Positions 41,423-49,694 are shown, numbered from the stretch's first letter. The stretch: DNA of 64,000 nucleotides from Acidobacteriaceae bacterium (GCA_003138515.1 PLGG01000020.1:1-64000), one strand, 5' to 3'. Notes: a model not told the origin generated them from the sequence alone. A program made the numbers and translations.

Positions 41423-43158
41423 ATGACATCGGCCCCAAAATATTCGCTGGACTGCGATCTCTGTGCCGTACTTCGAGCGGACTGAAGGGCGATCAGTTTT
41501 CCGTCATCGAGCAAATAGCGTTGCGTAGAAACCTGAGCGAAGTTGAGATTCTGTGTGATGACAAGAATAGCTGGATGTTCCGGCAACGAATCCAGGCGTT
41601 CGAGTAGCTTTTGCACCGATTCGCCGTCAAGGTGATTGGTGGGCTCATCCAAGATCAGCAACCGCGGCCGGCGCGCCAAAGCACATGCGATCGCTATTTT
41701 CTGCCGCTGCCCGCCTGAAATGACTCCGCCATCGTCGTCAATGGGAGTGTTGTAACCGAGCTTCAGCGACCCGACGAATTCGTCCACCAGAGCAGCCCGG
41801 CAGGCCCGCAGCGCGTTCTCTTCGGATTCCTGGATGGAAAGCCCGTAAGTCACGTTCTCCCAGATCGTTCCCGCAAACAAGATCGAGTCCTGTGACGTAA
41901 AGGCGATGTGACGGCGCAGCCAGGCCATATCGAGGCGATCATAGGGAACGCCGTCGGCAAGTATCCGGCCGCTCTGCGGCCGGTAGAGACCAAGGATGAG
42001 GCGCGCCACCGTAGTCTTCCCTGCGCCGTTGGGACCCACGATGGCAGTCACCGATCCGGGCTCGAGCCGCAGCGAGACGTCCTCTAGTACGGCGCAGCGC
42101 CCGTAGCTGAAATTCACAGAATCCAACTCAATCAAGCCGCTGAACGCGCTCTTCCTGGTCCCGGTGTAAAGCGCCGACGCATCTTCGCCGGCAAAAGAGC
42201 TCAACGCGGCAAGGGCCTGACGCCCCTCGATCAGCTGCGGGACCGAGTTGAAGAATTGTTGCAAGCTGGCGTTCAGGAACAGGGTAGCCACATAAAACGA
42301 CATCAGGCTGCCTAGTGACAATTGCCCCCCCGCCACCTGCAGGCCGCCCACCACAAGAATCATTATGCCAGCCAGCATTACGGCGCTTGTATGCGCCTGT
42401 CCGTAGGCCGTCTGTAGCCAAGCCATGCGCCCGCTGTCGATGCGGAGGCTCTCAATATTCTCGTGCTGTCGCCCCGTCTCCATTTCTTCTGCGGACTGGT
42501 AACGAGTCAGATCCATGCGCCGCAGCATGAACTGCACGTCGCTGCTGAAGCGGGTGAAGGAAGCCCGATTGCGCGCGACGAGTAGTTTGACGGCGGATGC
42601 GAGATAGCGGTTGGCAAGAAAAAGAACTGGGATTACGAGCGCGAGCAGACCCAGAAGTCTTGCATTCAGCATGGCCATCAACGCGATCAGGCCGACGCAC
42701 AGAACAAGAGAAGGAAGCACGAAAGAGAAAAGCGCGTTGAGCATCACGTCCAGCAGTTGCGTGTCCTGCACCATCAGCGTGTGCAACTCGCTCCGGTTGG
42801 CCGTGTCGTGATATGTGCGCGGCAAGGCATGACAGTGGGTCACCAGATCGCGACGGATTGCCGCAATGGCCACTTTGGTCGTCCTGAGCGCTGCAAAGCG
42901 CGTGATCAGTGTGAGGCAGGCTCCGCCGGCCGTCAGCAGCAGGATGCACAGCCCCAGCAGCAGCAAGCCGTGGACGTCGCGATGCGGAATCGCGGAATCG
43001 AAGGCGCGTCGAACCAGCCAAGCGATCGGCACCAGGCTCACACTCTGCAAAAGGGCCAGAAGCACACAGCCGGCAAGCTCAAGTCGGAGACGGCGGAGAT
43101 ACGGCCAAAGATATTTCATGGCGGCGCGGTCAACCGGTCTCGTGAGTGTTCGATTCAA
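41416..43158 (-). CDS. ABC exporter (fused membrane and ATPase domains) with Gln at the switch position
   Basis: The 580-residue half-transporter has six predicted transmembrane helices (about residues 25-310) and one nucleotide-binding domain. The domain has Walker A (GPNGAGKTT), a Q-loop region (FTSQDSILFAG), signature (ISGGQRQKIAIA) and Walker B (LLILDEPTNHLD). The usual switch His is Gln (LVITQNLNF, residue 536). No peptidase C39 domain is present at the N-terminus, so it does not process a leader itself. The start is TTG 43158, overlapping the GT2 stop; ATG at residue 14 is an alternative. Position between a GT2 enzyme and the nucleotidyltransferase suggests export of the module's product. 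Confidence 0.88.
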   Translation of the reverse strand: MNRTLTRPVDRAAMKYLWPYLRRLRLELAGCVLLALLQSVSLVPIAWLVRRAFDSAIPHRDVHGLLLLGLCILLLTAGGACLTLITRFAALRTTKVAIAAIRRDLVTHCHALPRTYHDTANRSELHTLMVQDTQLLDVMLNALFSFVLPSLVLCVGLIALMAMLNARLLGLLALVIPVLFLANRYLASAVKLLVARNRASFTRFSSDVQFMLRRMDLTRYQSAEEMETGRQHENIESLRIDSGRMAWLQTAYGQAHTSAVMLAGIMILVVGGLQVAGGQLSLGSLMSFYVATLFLNASLQQFFNSVPQLIEGRQALAALSSFAGEDASALYTGTRKSAFSGLIELDSVNFSYGRCAVLEDVSLRLEPGSVTAIVGPNGAGKTTVARLILGLYRPQSGRILADGVPYDRLDMAWLRRHIAFTSQDSILFAGTIWENVTYGLSIQESEENALRACRAALVDEFVGSLKLGYNTPIDDDGGVISGGQRQKIAIACALARRPRLLILDEPTNHLDGESVQKLLERLDSLPEHPAILVITQNLNFAQVSTQRYLLDDGKLIALQSARSTAQRSQSSEYFGADVIC

Positions 43159-43865
43159 ATTGGAACTCCAGGCAAAGCTTCCAATCTCCTACCGCGCTTA
43201 CGGTCCATGTGTTCTTTCAGGATCCGAATAGTGGCCCGGGCGACCGCACGCTGGTCCTGAGAGATATTCGCGTCGTGAATCCGCCGGCACACCATGATCG
43301 AAGAAGTAAAGCCAATGGAAATCCCGGCCTCCCGCACTCGGAAAAACCATTCCACGTCATCGGCGATCCGGTAGCGCTCATTGAAAGCGCCCACTTTGTC
43401 GAAGACCCACCGGTGGATCAGACTTGCCTGTAGTCCCAAGGAGACAGCATCCTCTTCGAGCATGTATTCGGCTACCCAATCGGGCTTTTCGGTTCCGATT
43501 TCGATAAAGTTCTGGAATCTCCCAACCACGCAGCCCAGTTCCCCGTGCTTGGCAAGATATTGGCTCTGTACCATCAGATAATGCGGTGGCCAGTAGTCGT
43601 CGGCATCGAGAAATGCGATCATCTCCCCGGTGCTGTTCCTCAATCCCGTATTTCGAGCCACCGGGGGGCCCTGGTTCGACTGGTGAACGTTGCGCACCTC
43701 GGGATAAGAGCGGGCGATGGCCGCGGTAAAATCCGTTGAGCCATCGTCCGTCACGACAATCTCTATTGGCCGATAGGTCTGCGCCAGGACACTGTCGATC
43801 GCTTGCGAGAGATACTTCTCGGCGTTGTAGGCCGGAATTATCGCGCTTATCAGCTTCGGCTGCAT
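43155..43865 (-). CDS. family 2 glycosyltransferase
   Basis: The 236-residue GT-A fold enzyme starts with ISAIIPAYNAEKYLSQAIDS and has the nucleotide-binding VTDDGSTD and the metal-binding DxD as FLDADDYW, followed by GFTSSI and CRRIHDANIS near the end. It lacks membrane helices, so it is cytoplasmic or peripheral. It starts 16 bases inside the kinase gene and ends overlapping the ABC exporter start, so it belongs to the coupled RRE-kinase module rather than to the main set of glycosyltransferases further upstream. Acceptor and donor sugars cannot be inferred; UDP-glucose is available from the GalU-like enzyme two genes upstream. Confidence 0.88.
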   Translation of the reverse strand: MQPKLISAIIPAYNAEKYLSQAIDSVLAQTYRPIEIVVTDDGSTDFTAAIARSYPEVRNVHQSNQGPPVARNTGLRNSTGEMIAFLDADDYWPPHYLMVQSQYLAKHGELGCVVGRFQNFIEIGTEKPDWVAEYMLEEDAVSLGLQASLIHRWVFDKVGAFNERYRIADDVEWFFRVREAGISIGFTSSIMVCRRIHDANISQDQRAVARATIRILKEHMDRKRGRRLEALPGVPI

Positions 43866-44953
43866 TGTTCCCGCTTTCCAGGTCTCGCGGGCAAGCGCGC
43901 GAGCAACTCCCGCAGAAGTGGGGGCGTGGAGCGCACGTCAGCGCCAAGTTCAATGACGTAGGTGGGCAGCCGCCGAACCAGCCCGTTGAAACACGAAAGG
44001 GCCCGGGCTCGGGCAGAAGGGGGGTGAACAGCACAGCTTCCAACCAGCATCCTGAATGCCTCACCCTGCGTGGCCGCGATCAATTTGGTCCGCGGAACGT
44101 CCATGATGCGGGCCAGGAGAATCGCGCGCAATGTCATAGAGCGGTTAAGGTGCGCGACAGAGAAAGCGCCAAAGAAAAACACGGCCTTTTCATTCTCTGG
44201 CCGGTCGCGCGTATCGGCGGCAGGCGCGAGCATAGGGAATCGATCGATCTCCTCGGTCGCCAGCTTGCCGGTTCCGTAAACGCTATGTACCAGCGGTGCC
44301 GCATGCAGAGATACAAGGCAGTAATCGTCCCCAGCGTAATGCATCCCGTCTTCGAGACAAGTGAGCGCCGTTGTGGACTTGCCTGCGCCGCCATGACCGA
44401 GGATCAGAACCCCATTCTCCTCATTGCCCACGGCAGCTCCGTGTACAAAGAATCGCCCTTGCTTACCCAGCCAATAAATCAGCAGTTGCTGCAGGGGATG
44501 GGCACGATCGACATAGGCGATAGAAGCCGCGTTCGGTACCAGCCAGCAGGCGGTCCGTTTTGCCCACTCCACCGCGGTTATGAACTGGCGCTGCCTTTGC
44601 AGGATTACGGAATACTCCCGCCCCTCTTCCAGCCAGAAATCGCTCTCCCCGGGAGTGGTTGCGAATTCGGGCAGGGAAAACGCGCGCTCGAAGAGCGAGG
44701 CTTCTTCGCGAACAAAAATGGTGAGCCGTGGTTCTGCATTGTCGGAATCCAGAAGGTGATCAAACGCTGGCGCGATCTTCCTTCGGAGAGTCTCGCTGCC
44801 AAATTCCAGACGAACTGCCAGCCCGGCAATCGCGATGGATGCCACGGAACTGCATGGCTGATCGTGCAGGCGATCCCGAACACCGCGGAATATCTCAGTC
44901 AAGGAAGAGGTGTGCGGCGGAGACACGAATGCTACTTCAGATCCTGGGCCCAA
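43850..44953 (-). CDS. HPr kinase-related (serine) kinase
   Basis: The 367-residue protein has the HPrK/P fold centre. VHGAAVGNEENGVLILGH runs into the Walker A GHGGAGKST (about residue 190), followed by EDGMHYAGDDYCLV with the acidic pair and, further on, KAVFFFG and HLNRSM. The N-terminal 150 residues are unlike the HPr kinase of Gram-positives but resemble the kinases found beside PqqD-like proteins. Such kinases phosphorylate the C-terminal Ser in paeninodin-type lasso peptides; here the target is unknown. No HPr-like protein is encoded nearby. The TTG start at 44953 has GGAGAG upstream and overlaps the end of the PqqD-like gene by 17 bases; GTG 44926 is an alternative. Confidence 0.8.
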   Translation of the reverse strand: MGPGSEVAFVSPPHTSSLTEIFRGVRDRLHDQPCSSVASIAIAGLAVRLEFGSETLRRKIAPAFDHLLDSDNAEPRLTIFVREEASLFERAFSLPEFATTPGESDFWLEEGREYSVILQRQRQFITAVEWAKRTACWLVPNAASIAYVDRAHPLQQLLIYWLGKQGRFFVHGAAVGNEENGVLILGHGGAGKSTTALTCLEDGMHYAGDDYCLVSLHAAPLVHSVYGTGKLATEEIDRFPMLAPAADTRDRPENEKAVFFFGAFSVAHLNRSMTLRAILLARIMDVPRTKLIAATQGEAFRMLVGSCAVHPPSARARALSCFNGLVRRLPTYVIELGADVRSTPPLLRELLARLPARPGKREQCSRS

Positions 44954-45437
44954 GCTGGCTCTCCGAATTTGTTTTTTTTGGCCATCCGTAGTCGGGGTCG
45001 ACCTGATGTATCGGGTCGATCAAGAGGAGGTCACGTACGTCGTCGAAACGCTCGAGCACCGGCAATTCATAGCCTGCGTCTGCCGGATAACGGCGCAAGG
45101 CCGTGAACCTGCTAACGACACTCTCTGGCTCGCGTTCCACGATGATGCCCTCTGCCGCGAGTCGAGCGACAAAGCTGGCGATCGAGGACCGAAATCGTTC
45201 GCAATTCTCGGAGACGCCGAAAAGGGCGGGTGCAAGATTGTCCGCCGTGACTCCGTCATTCAGCAGTTCCAGAATCTCCGTGCCTGACAAGGAGAGGCTG
45301 AAGTAGTAGCCGGTTTCGACATTTACCAGTACGGTCTCCTCTTCGAACCGCTCTGCTACATGCCGGGCGTGGTCGATCCGATATTTTCCCAGTGACTGAT
45401 CCAAAGAACCCTCCCAAAATACAGCCCGCGCTCCCAT
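44937..45437 (-). CDS. PqqD-like RRE protein with conserved-looking acidic C-terminal tail
   Basis: Residues about 15-100 form a PqqD-type winged-helix (RIDHARHVAERFEEETVLVN, TGYYFSLSLSGTEILELL, ARLAAEGIIVE), the fold that binds leader peptides in RiPP pathways. It continues for 65 residues, with FDDVRDLLLIDPIHQVDPDY followed by GWP. I recall similar DPIHxVDxxGWP tails on other PqqD-family proteins from HPr-rel-A type loci. The tail is not needed for an RRE fold. GGGAGG lies six bases before an in-frame TTG at 45404, which may be the true start instead of ATG 45437. It is coupled to GalU upstream (gap of eight bases) and the kinase downstream. Confidence 0.82.
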   Translation of the reverse strand: MGARAVFWEGSLDQSLGKYRIDHARHVAERFEEETVLVNVETGYYFSLSLSGTEILELLNDGVTADNLAPALFGVSENCERFRSSIASFVARLAAEGIIVEREPESVVSRFTALRRYPADAGYELPVLERFDDVRDLLLIDPIHQVDPDYGWPKKTNSESQLGPRI

Positions 45438-45445
45438 TCGGCCGT

Positions 45446-46369
45446 CTAGTTATTGCAAGGCGCCGAACTCGGCGACATATACCGAGATAGAACCGGCGCT
45501 AGTTCAACATCGGCGAGCAAGCACTCAATCGTCGCTTCGACAAATCCATGCCAGTTACCGGTATCGATGTGCCTGCCCTCAAAGAGATAGCCGTAGACGG
45601 GGTTTGAATTGCAATACGAGTTCAATGCATCCGTCAATTGAAGCTCACCGGATGGATCGGGCTGGGTATTGTCAATTGCGTCGAACACTTCGGGGGCAAG
45701 CACGTATCTTCCAAAAACACCGTATAACGAAGGTGCGCATTGCGGCGATGGTTTCTCGACCATCGATCTTACGCGAACTGTTCGCATGTCTTTCTCTGGT
45801 CTCTCCGAATCCACAACGAGAATCCCATAACGGCGAGTCTCAAACATCTGGACCAAGCGTGTTGCAATCACCGGTCTCCGATGTCGGCGATAACATTCGG
45901 CCAATTGGGCGATGCACGGATTCTGAGAGATGATTAAGGCGTCGGGCAAGATGACTCCGAATGCCTCGTCCTTTATCTCTGGTCGTGCGCAACGGATCGC
46001 GTCGGCAAGACCGAGCGGGGCACTCTGGTTGACGAAAGAAAATCGTAGCCCGCTGAACATCGCGCGCAGCTTCTCGGCCTCTCCCTGGACGCCATGTACA
46101 TCCAAAAAGTGCTCCAACTGTATATCGCGCTCGAAGAATCTTTGTAAACTCGAGTCGGATCGGGCACATACGAAGATAATGTGATCGATCCCGCTTGTCG
46201 CCGCCTCTTCCACTGCATACAGAATCAAGGGCTTTCGCCCAATAGGAAGAAGTTCTTTGCGAACTGCTTTGGTCGCCGGAAGAAGGCGGGTTCCCCGTCC
46301 GGCCACAGGTATTACAACTGACCTTAACGGCGAAACAGTCTGCGGTCCAGAGGACGCCGGCATTATCAT
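45446..46369 (-). CDS. galU: UTP-glucose-1-phosphate uridylyltransferase (GalU-like)
   Basis: About 307 residues starting MIMPASSG, with the nucleotidyltransferase signature VVIPVAGRGTRLLPATKAVR, KELLPIGRKPLILYAVEEA, FGVILPDALI and MVEKPSPQCAPSLYGVFGRY. These are typical GalU features, so UDP-glucose from UTP and glucose 1-phosphate is expected. Because it sits among D-manno-heptose genes, activation of heptose 1-phosphate is a possible alternative, although the sequence is closer to GalU than to HddC. The ATG 46369 overlaps the stop of the isomerase gene (ATGA), which supports it over the ATG five codons upstream. Confidence 0.85.
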   Translation of the reverse strand: MIMPASSGPQTVSPLRSVVIPVAGRGTRLLPATKAVRKELLPIGRKPLILYAVEEAATSGIDHIIFVCARSDSSLQRFFERDIQLEHFLDVHGVQGEAEKLRAMFSGLRFSFVNQSAPLGLADAIRCARPEIKDEAFGVILPDALIISQNPCIAQLAECYRRHRRPVIATRLVQMFETRRYGILVVDSERPEKDMRTVRVRSMVEKPSPQCAPSLYGVFGRYVLAPEVFDAIDNTQPDPSGELQLTDALNSYCNSNPVYGYLFEGRHIDTGNWHGFVEATIECLLADVELAPVLSRYMSPSSAPCNN

Positions 46370-46962
46370 TTCACCGATTCCCATTTCATTTCGGATGCCT
46401 TAAGCCTGGGATGGCACACCAATAAGTGCCACACCAGAGCCTGAAACGACTCAGTGAGCGGGGTGACTCTGGCAGGGTTGGGTACTTTTACAATCACGCA
46501 GGCATCCGCGACTTTCGCGGTATATCCCCCGTCTCGACCAACTACACCACAGATTTTCGCTCCTACCTGCTTGGCATACTGCAATGCGCGCACAAGATTT
46601 GCACTGATATTGCGCTCCGCGTCTCCGCCGCCCACTGAGAATACGAAGATCAGGTCGACGGCTCGCAGTCTGCTGCCATGCAGCCAGTTGACGTATACGG
46701 AATCCCAGCCATCGTCATTGACTCGAGCCGTCAGTTCCGAGGTATTGTCGCTCGGCGCGTACGCCTCGATATCGGCGATCTTTCGAAAATCGCACACCGC
46801 GTGAGACGCATTCCCCGCTCCTCCTCCCACGCCAAGAAAAAACACCCGCCCATCATGAGCGCGTGTTTCCTCCAACAGTTCCGCCATCCGCTCGATTCCG
46901 TTCTCGTCGAGGTCATGCAGGACTGCAATGGCTTCCTCGATGTACGCGTGCGAGTAACTCAT
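46366..46962 (-). CDS. gmhA: SIS-domain phosphoheptose isomerase-like protein (GmhA type)
   Basis: The 198-residue SIS-fold protein contains VFFLGVGGGAGNASHAVCDF, SELTARVNDDGWDSVY and IFVFSVGGGDAERNISANLV, arranged as in sedoheptulose-7-phosphate isomerases. GmhA makes D-glycero-D-manno-heptose 7-phosphate from sedoheptulose 7-phosphate. The usual SGNS-type loop is changed to VGGGDAERN, and GGSA to GGAGNAS, as in variant SIS proteins of capsular heptose loci. The start at ATG 46962 is supported by AAAGGAG about nine bases upstream; it lies 50 bases inside the end of the phosphatase gene. The adjacent kinase and phosphatase make the pathway assignment likely. Confidence 0.8.
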   Translation of the reverse strand: MSYSHAYIEEAIAVLHDLDENGIERMAELLEETRAHDGRVFFLGVGGGAGNASHAVCDFRKIADIEAYAPSDNTSELTARVNDDGWDSVYVNWLHGSRLRAVDLIFVFSVGGGDAERNISANLVRALQYAKQVGAKICGVVGRDGGYTAKVADACVIVKVPNPARVTPLTESFQALVWHLLVCHPRLKASEMKWESVK

Positions 46963-47587
46963 CTTTGTACGCTCCTTTGATTCGCAACATTGCGTCGGAA
47001 TTAATAGCCCCCATAATTGGAACCGCATCTGCGAGAGTAGTTGCAATGAAGTCAGGCGTTACGCCACGTTCCGCCAGTTGATCGCACACGTAGCATTTTC
47101 TCTGACTCAGGAGAATCGCGCGTGACCCTGCGCGCTGTCCCGCAATCACATCCGTAAGGCCGTCTCCGATCATGACAGATTCGCGGAGATCGATGTTCAT
47201 TTCTTCGGCCGCCTTCAGCAAGAGCCCGGGTTTGGGTTTGCGGCATGCGCAGTTCAGTAGATACTCAGGGTGAGTGGCCTGGGGATGGTGCAGGCAGTAA
47301 TAGACCGCATTGATCGCTCCGCTGCAGTCTGCAGTCATCTTTGCAGTAACGGCGTGCAGCAGTTCCGCGCTAAACTTCCCTTTGGCGATTCCTGGCTGAT
47401 TCGACACGACGACAACGAGAAACCCCATATGGCGAAATGCCGCCATCGCCTCCGGAACTCCGGCGACGATCTGAAATTCATCAGGGTTGCTCGGCGAGTC
47501 GACCGTCCCAAACTCAGGGTTGTAGACATAGGAGTTGATTACTCCATCGCGGTCGAGGAAAACTGCCTTCTTGAGTGTGGTCGTCAC
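46913..47587 (-). CDS. gmhB: D-glycero-D-manno-heptose 1,7-bisphosphate phosphatase-like HAD protein
   Basis: The 224-residue HAD-IIIA enzyme has motif I (AVFLDRDGVIN), motif II (VVVVSNQPGIAKG), the zinc-binding CLHHPQATHPEYLLNCACRK and the motif III/IV region MIGDGLTDVIAGQRAGS. These are the hallmarks of GmhB, which removes the 7-phosphate from heptose 1,7-bisphosphate. The C-terminal 25 residues (AMLRIKGAYKDELLARVHRG) extend beyond the usual fold and overlap the isomerase gene by 50 bases. It follows the heptose kinase gene by 23 bases. Confidence 0.9.
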   Translation of the reverse strand: MTTTLKKAVFLDRDGVINSYVYNPEFGTVDSPSNPDEFQIVAGVPEAMAAFRHMGFLVVVVSNQPGIAKGKFSAELLHAVTAKMTADCSGAINAVYYCLHHPQATHPEYLLNCACRKPKPGLLLKAAEEMNIDLRESVMIGDGLTDVIAGQRAGSRAILLSQRKCYVCDQLAERGVTPDFIATTLADAVPIMGAINSDAMLRIKGAYKDELLARVHRGSHCSPA

Positions 47588-47610
47588 GGTTCGCTGAAGA
47601 GACTTCCTAA

Positions 47611-48669
47611 TTACACTTCTACTGTCGCCGCGCTCGCGGCGTTCTCCAGCCGTCTCATGTGGGCCAGACGTCCGTCGCGAGATACGATGTCGAAGATGAC
47701 CTTGCTGCCTTCGAATTCAAAGCGGAAGTTAAGCTCGCGCAAACCTGCGCCTCTCATTGCTTCTCGCAGAACGCCCTTTGGGCCCTCACAATAAAGCGTA
47801 AGAAATCCACCCCCGCCGGCGCCAGTAATCTTACCGCCGATTGCGCCGTGACGTTTGGCGAGTTCATACCATCCATCGATGCGGGGATTGCTGATCCCCT
47901 TGGCCAGGCGCTTCTTTGTCTGCCAATGGAGGTCCATTAACTCGCCGAATCGCGTCAGGTTGCCCCGAGAAATGCAGTCGCGGATCTCAAATCCCATGGC
48001 TTTGATTTCCAGAAGGCTACTTACAACCTCTGCGTCGCTTCTCTTGGTTGCACTATCCTGGCTCGACAGTATCGCATTGGCATCCCGTACTTCCCCGGTA
48101 TAGAAGAGAAGCATGTTACTTTCAAGTTCTTCGATGATCTCAAAGGGCAGCGCCAGGCGAGTCACTTTGACTGTGCCGTCGTTGGCAATATCCAGTTGGG
48201 TCAGACCGCCAAAGGCGGCCATATATTGATCCTGCTTGCCGATCGACTTCTTCAGAATCTCGAGCTCAATTTGGCAGGCTTCCTCCGCCAATTCCTGAGT
48301 TCTCACCGGGTCCTGCGACAACGCGTGCAGGGCTTTGAGCAGGCCAACGAGATAGCAACTCGACGATCCAAGGCCAGTGCCGGCGGGAATATCTGCGATC
48401 GAGACGATTTCGAGACCAGTTTCGAAACCGAAGAATCTCATCGCCTCCCTTGCCAACGTGTGCTGCACTTCATTCGCATGACACACCAGTTCGGCGTGGC
48501 TATATCGGACTCGAATCATATCGTCCACAATCGGAGCATTCACATTAAGGTACATGTACTTATCGATGGCAACAGCGAGCACAAATCCGCCATACTCCCG
48601 GTAAAAGGAGGGCAAATCCGTTCCGCCTCCACCCAGGGCGACCCGGTAAGGTGTACGCGTCATTATCAT
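47611..48669 (-). CDS. hddA: GHMP-family D-glycero-D-manno-heptose 7-phosphate kinase (HddA-like)
   Basis: The 352-residue kinase has the GHMP motifs: RTPYRVALGGGGTDLPSFY near the start, the ATP loop IPAGTGLGSSSCYLVGLL (about residue 98), KQDQYMAAFGG and a C-terminal GKITGAGGGGFLTLY. HddA phosphorylates heptose 7-phosphate at C1, the alpha branch that leads to GDP-heptose in capsule pathways, in contrast to bifunctional HldE of the LPS route. Its ATG overlaps the stop of the oxidoreductase gene (ATGA). A fucose/galactokinase-type substrate is possible, but the neighbouring isomerase and phosphatase favour heptose. Confidence 0.85.
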   Translation of the reverse strand: MIMTRTPYRVALGGGGTDLPSFYREYGGFVLAVAIDKYMYLNVNAPIVDDMIRVRYSHAELVCHANEVQHTLAREAMRFFGFETGLEIVSIADIPAGTGLGSSSCYLVGLLKALHALSQDPVRTQELAEEACQIELEILKKSIGKQDQYMAAFGGLTQLDIANDGTVKVTRLALPFEIIEELESNMLLFYTGEVRDANAILSSQDSATKRSDAEVVSSLLEIKAMGFEIRDCISRGNLTRFGELMDLHWQTKKRLAKGISNPRIDGWYELAKRHGAIGGKITGAGGGGFLTLYCEGPKGVLREAMRGAGLRELNFRFEFEGSKVIFDIVSRDGRLAHMRRLENAASAATVEV

Positions 48670-49694
48670 GGTTGCGCATCCTCATCTTCTGCGATCGCGA
48701 CCCACCTGCCAACCGCAGAGCTTTCGTATGCTGTTTCGATCATGCGTTGGGCGCGAAGACCATCGCGCCCGCTGCCCAGTGGCGCTCGTTGCTCGGCGAT
48801 GGCTGCCAGGAATTCTTTCCATTCCTCCCGCCAGTCGTCGCCGGATTCAAATTCGATGTGCTGCTCGCAAGGCCGAGAGTGATCGCTATTTCGTTTCGCC
48901 CATCTTATAACCGGTGGGCCATAATGCCCGTCCCTGCCTTGCAGCTTCAGATATCCGTCTTGGCCGTAGAGCTCTAACTGGAAGGAATTAATCCATTGAG
49001 TCCAACTTACATGGACTTGAGCAATCTGACCGGCTTTCGTCTCAAACAGGCAAAAGCAATTATCCTCGACATCGCGAAGATTCCAAAAAAAGGTGCTTCT
49101 TTGTCCTGCCACGCGGACTGGCTCTCCCAAAAGGTAACGGATCAGGTCCATCACATGAATGCCCTGTTCCAGTAACGCACCGCCGCCAGAAATTTCGGGA
49201 TCAGTATGCCACTCTTTCTCGAAGCCGGGTCTACCCCCATGGCCGAAATGGCAGCGCAGGAAAGAAAGCTCACCCAGCTCGCCGCCGGCAATAAGTTCCT
49301 TCGCTTTGCGAACGTGCGGGAGGTGTCGATAGTTGAATCCGGTCTTAAGCACTTTGCTCGAGGCGCGCGCCGCATCCACAATTCGTTCAGCTTCGGCCAC
49401 GTTTCGCGCCAGCGGTTTCTCGCAGAGAACATGTTTGCCTGCCGCCAGGGCTGCGGACGCGATCTCAGCATGAAGCATGGTGGGCGTCGCCACAATCACA
49501 GCATCGACGCCCGGAGCGGAGATGCACTCGCGCCAGTCGCTGAAGCTCTTAGCTCGCACGGGTGAGGCAACCCTTTCCGCAGCTGCGATGTTTGCATCGG
49601 CAACCGCCACGAGCTCGGCTGGCTTTACTTCGCTGATGACTCGTGCGCGAATCTGACCGATCCGTCCCGCTCCGATCAATGCGATCCCGATCAT
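48666..49694 (-). CDS. Gfo/Idh/MocA family oxidoreductase
   Basis: About 342 residues: Rossmann motif IGIALIGAGRIGQIRARVI, the family signature GKHVLCEKPLARNVAEAE (Lys of EKP near the active site) and GFNYRHLPHVRKAKELI. The C-terminal beta domain has GGGALLEQGIHVMDLIRYLLG. Such enzymes oxidise or reduce sugar ring positions with NAD(P), often on nucleotide sugars. ATG 49694 is preceded by AGGAGG and overlaps the SDR stop (ATGA). It probably modifies the same sugar as the SDR and epimerase, but the position acted on is unknown. Confidence 0.88.
   Translation of the reverse strand: MIGIALIGAGRIGQIRARVISEVKPAELVAVADANIAAAERVASPVRAKSFSDWRECISAPGVDAVIVATPTMLHAEIASAALAAGKHVLCEKPLARNVAEAERIVDAARASSKVLKTGFNYRHLPHVRKAKELIAGGELGELSFLRCHFGHGGRPGFEKEWHTDPEISGGGALLEQGIHVMDLIRYLLGEPVRVAGQRSTFFWNLRDVEDNCFCLFETKAGQIAQVHVSWTQWINSFQLELYGQDGYLKLQGRDGHYGPPVIRWAKRNSDHSRPCEQHIEFESGDDWREEWKEFLAAIAEQRAPLGSGRDGLRAQRMIETAYESSAVGRWVAIAEDEDAQP

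Noticed and set aside
43850-44953. Classical HPr kinase/phosphorylase of carbon catabolite control
   Set aside because: The N-terminal domain does not resemble that of HprK, and no HPr or PTS gene is nearby; the neighbouring PqqD-like gene points to the HPr-rel/lasso-kinase group.
43736-45106. 456-codon plus-strand frame in the kinase region
   Set aside because: Antisense to the HPr-like kinase and GT2 genes, which have clear motifs and overlapping starts and stops.
40535-45437. Complete lasso-peptide biosynthesis cluster
   Set aside because: RRE, kinase, nucleotidyltransferase and exporter are present, but there is no asparagine-synthetase-like cyclase, no transglutaminase-like leader peptidase and no precursor with the required Thr(-2)/Gly1 pattern in the window.
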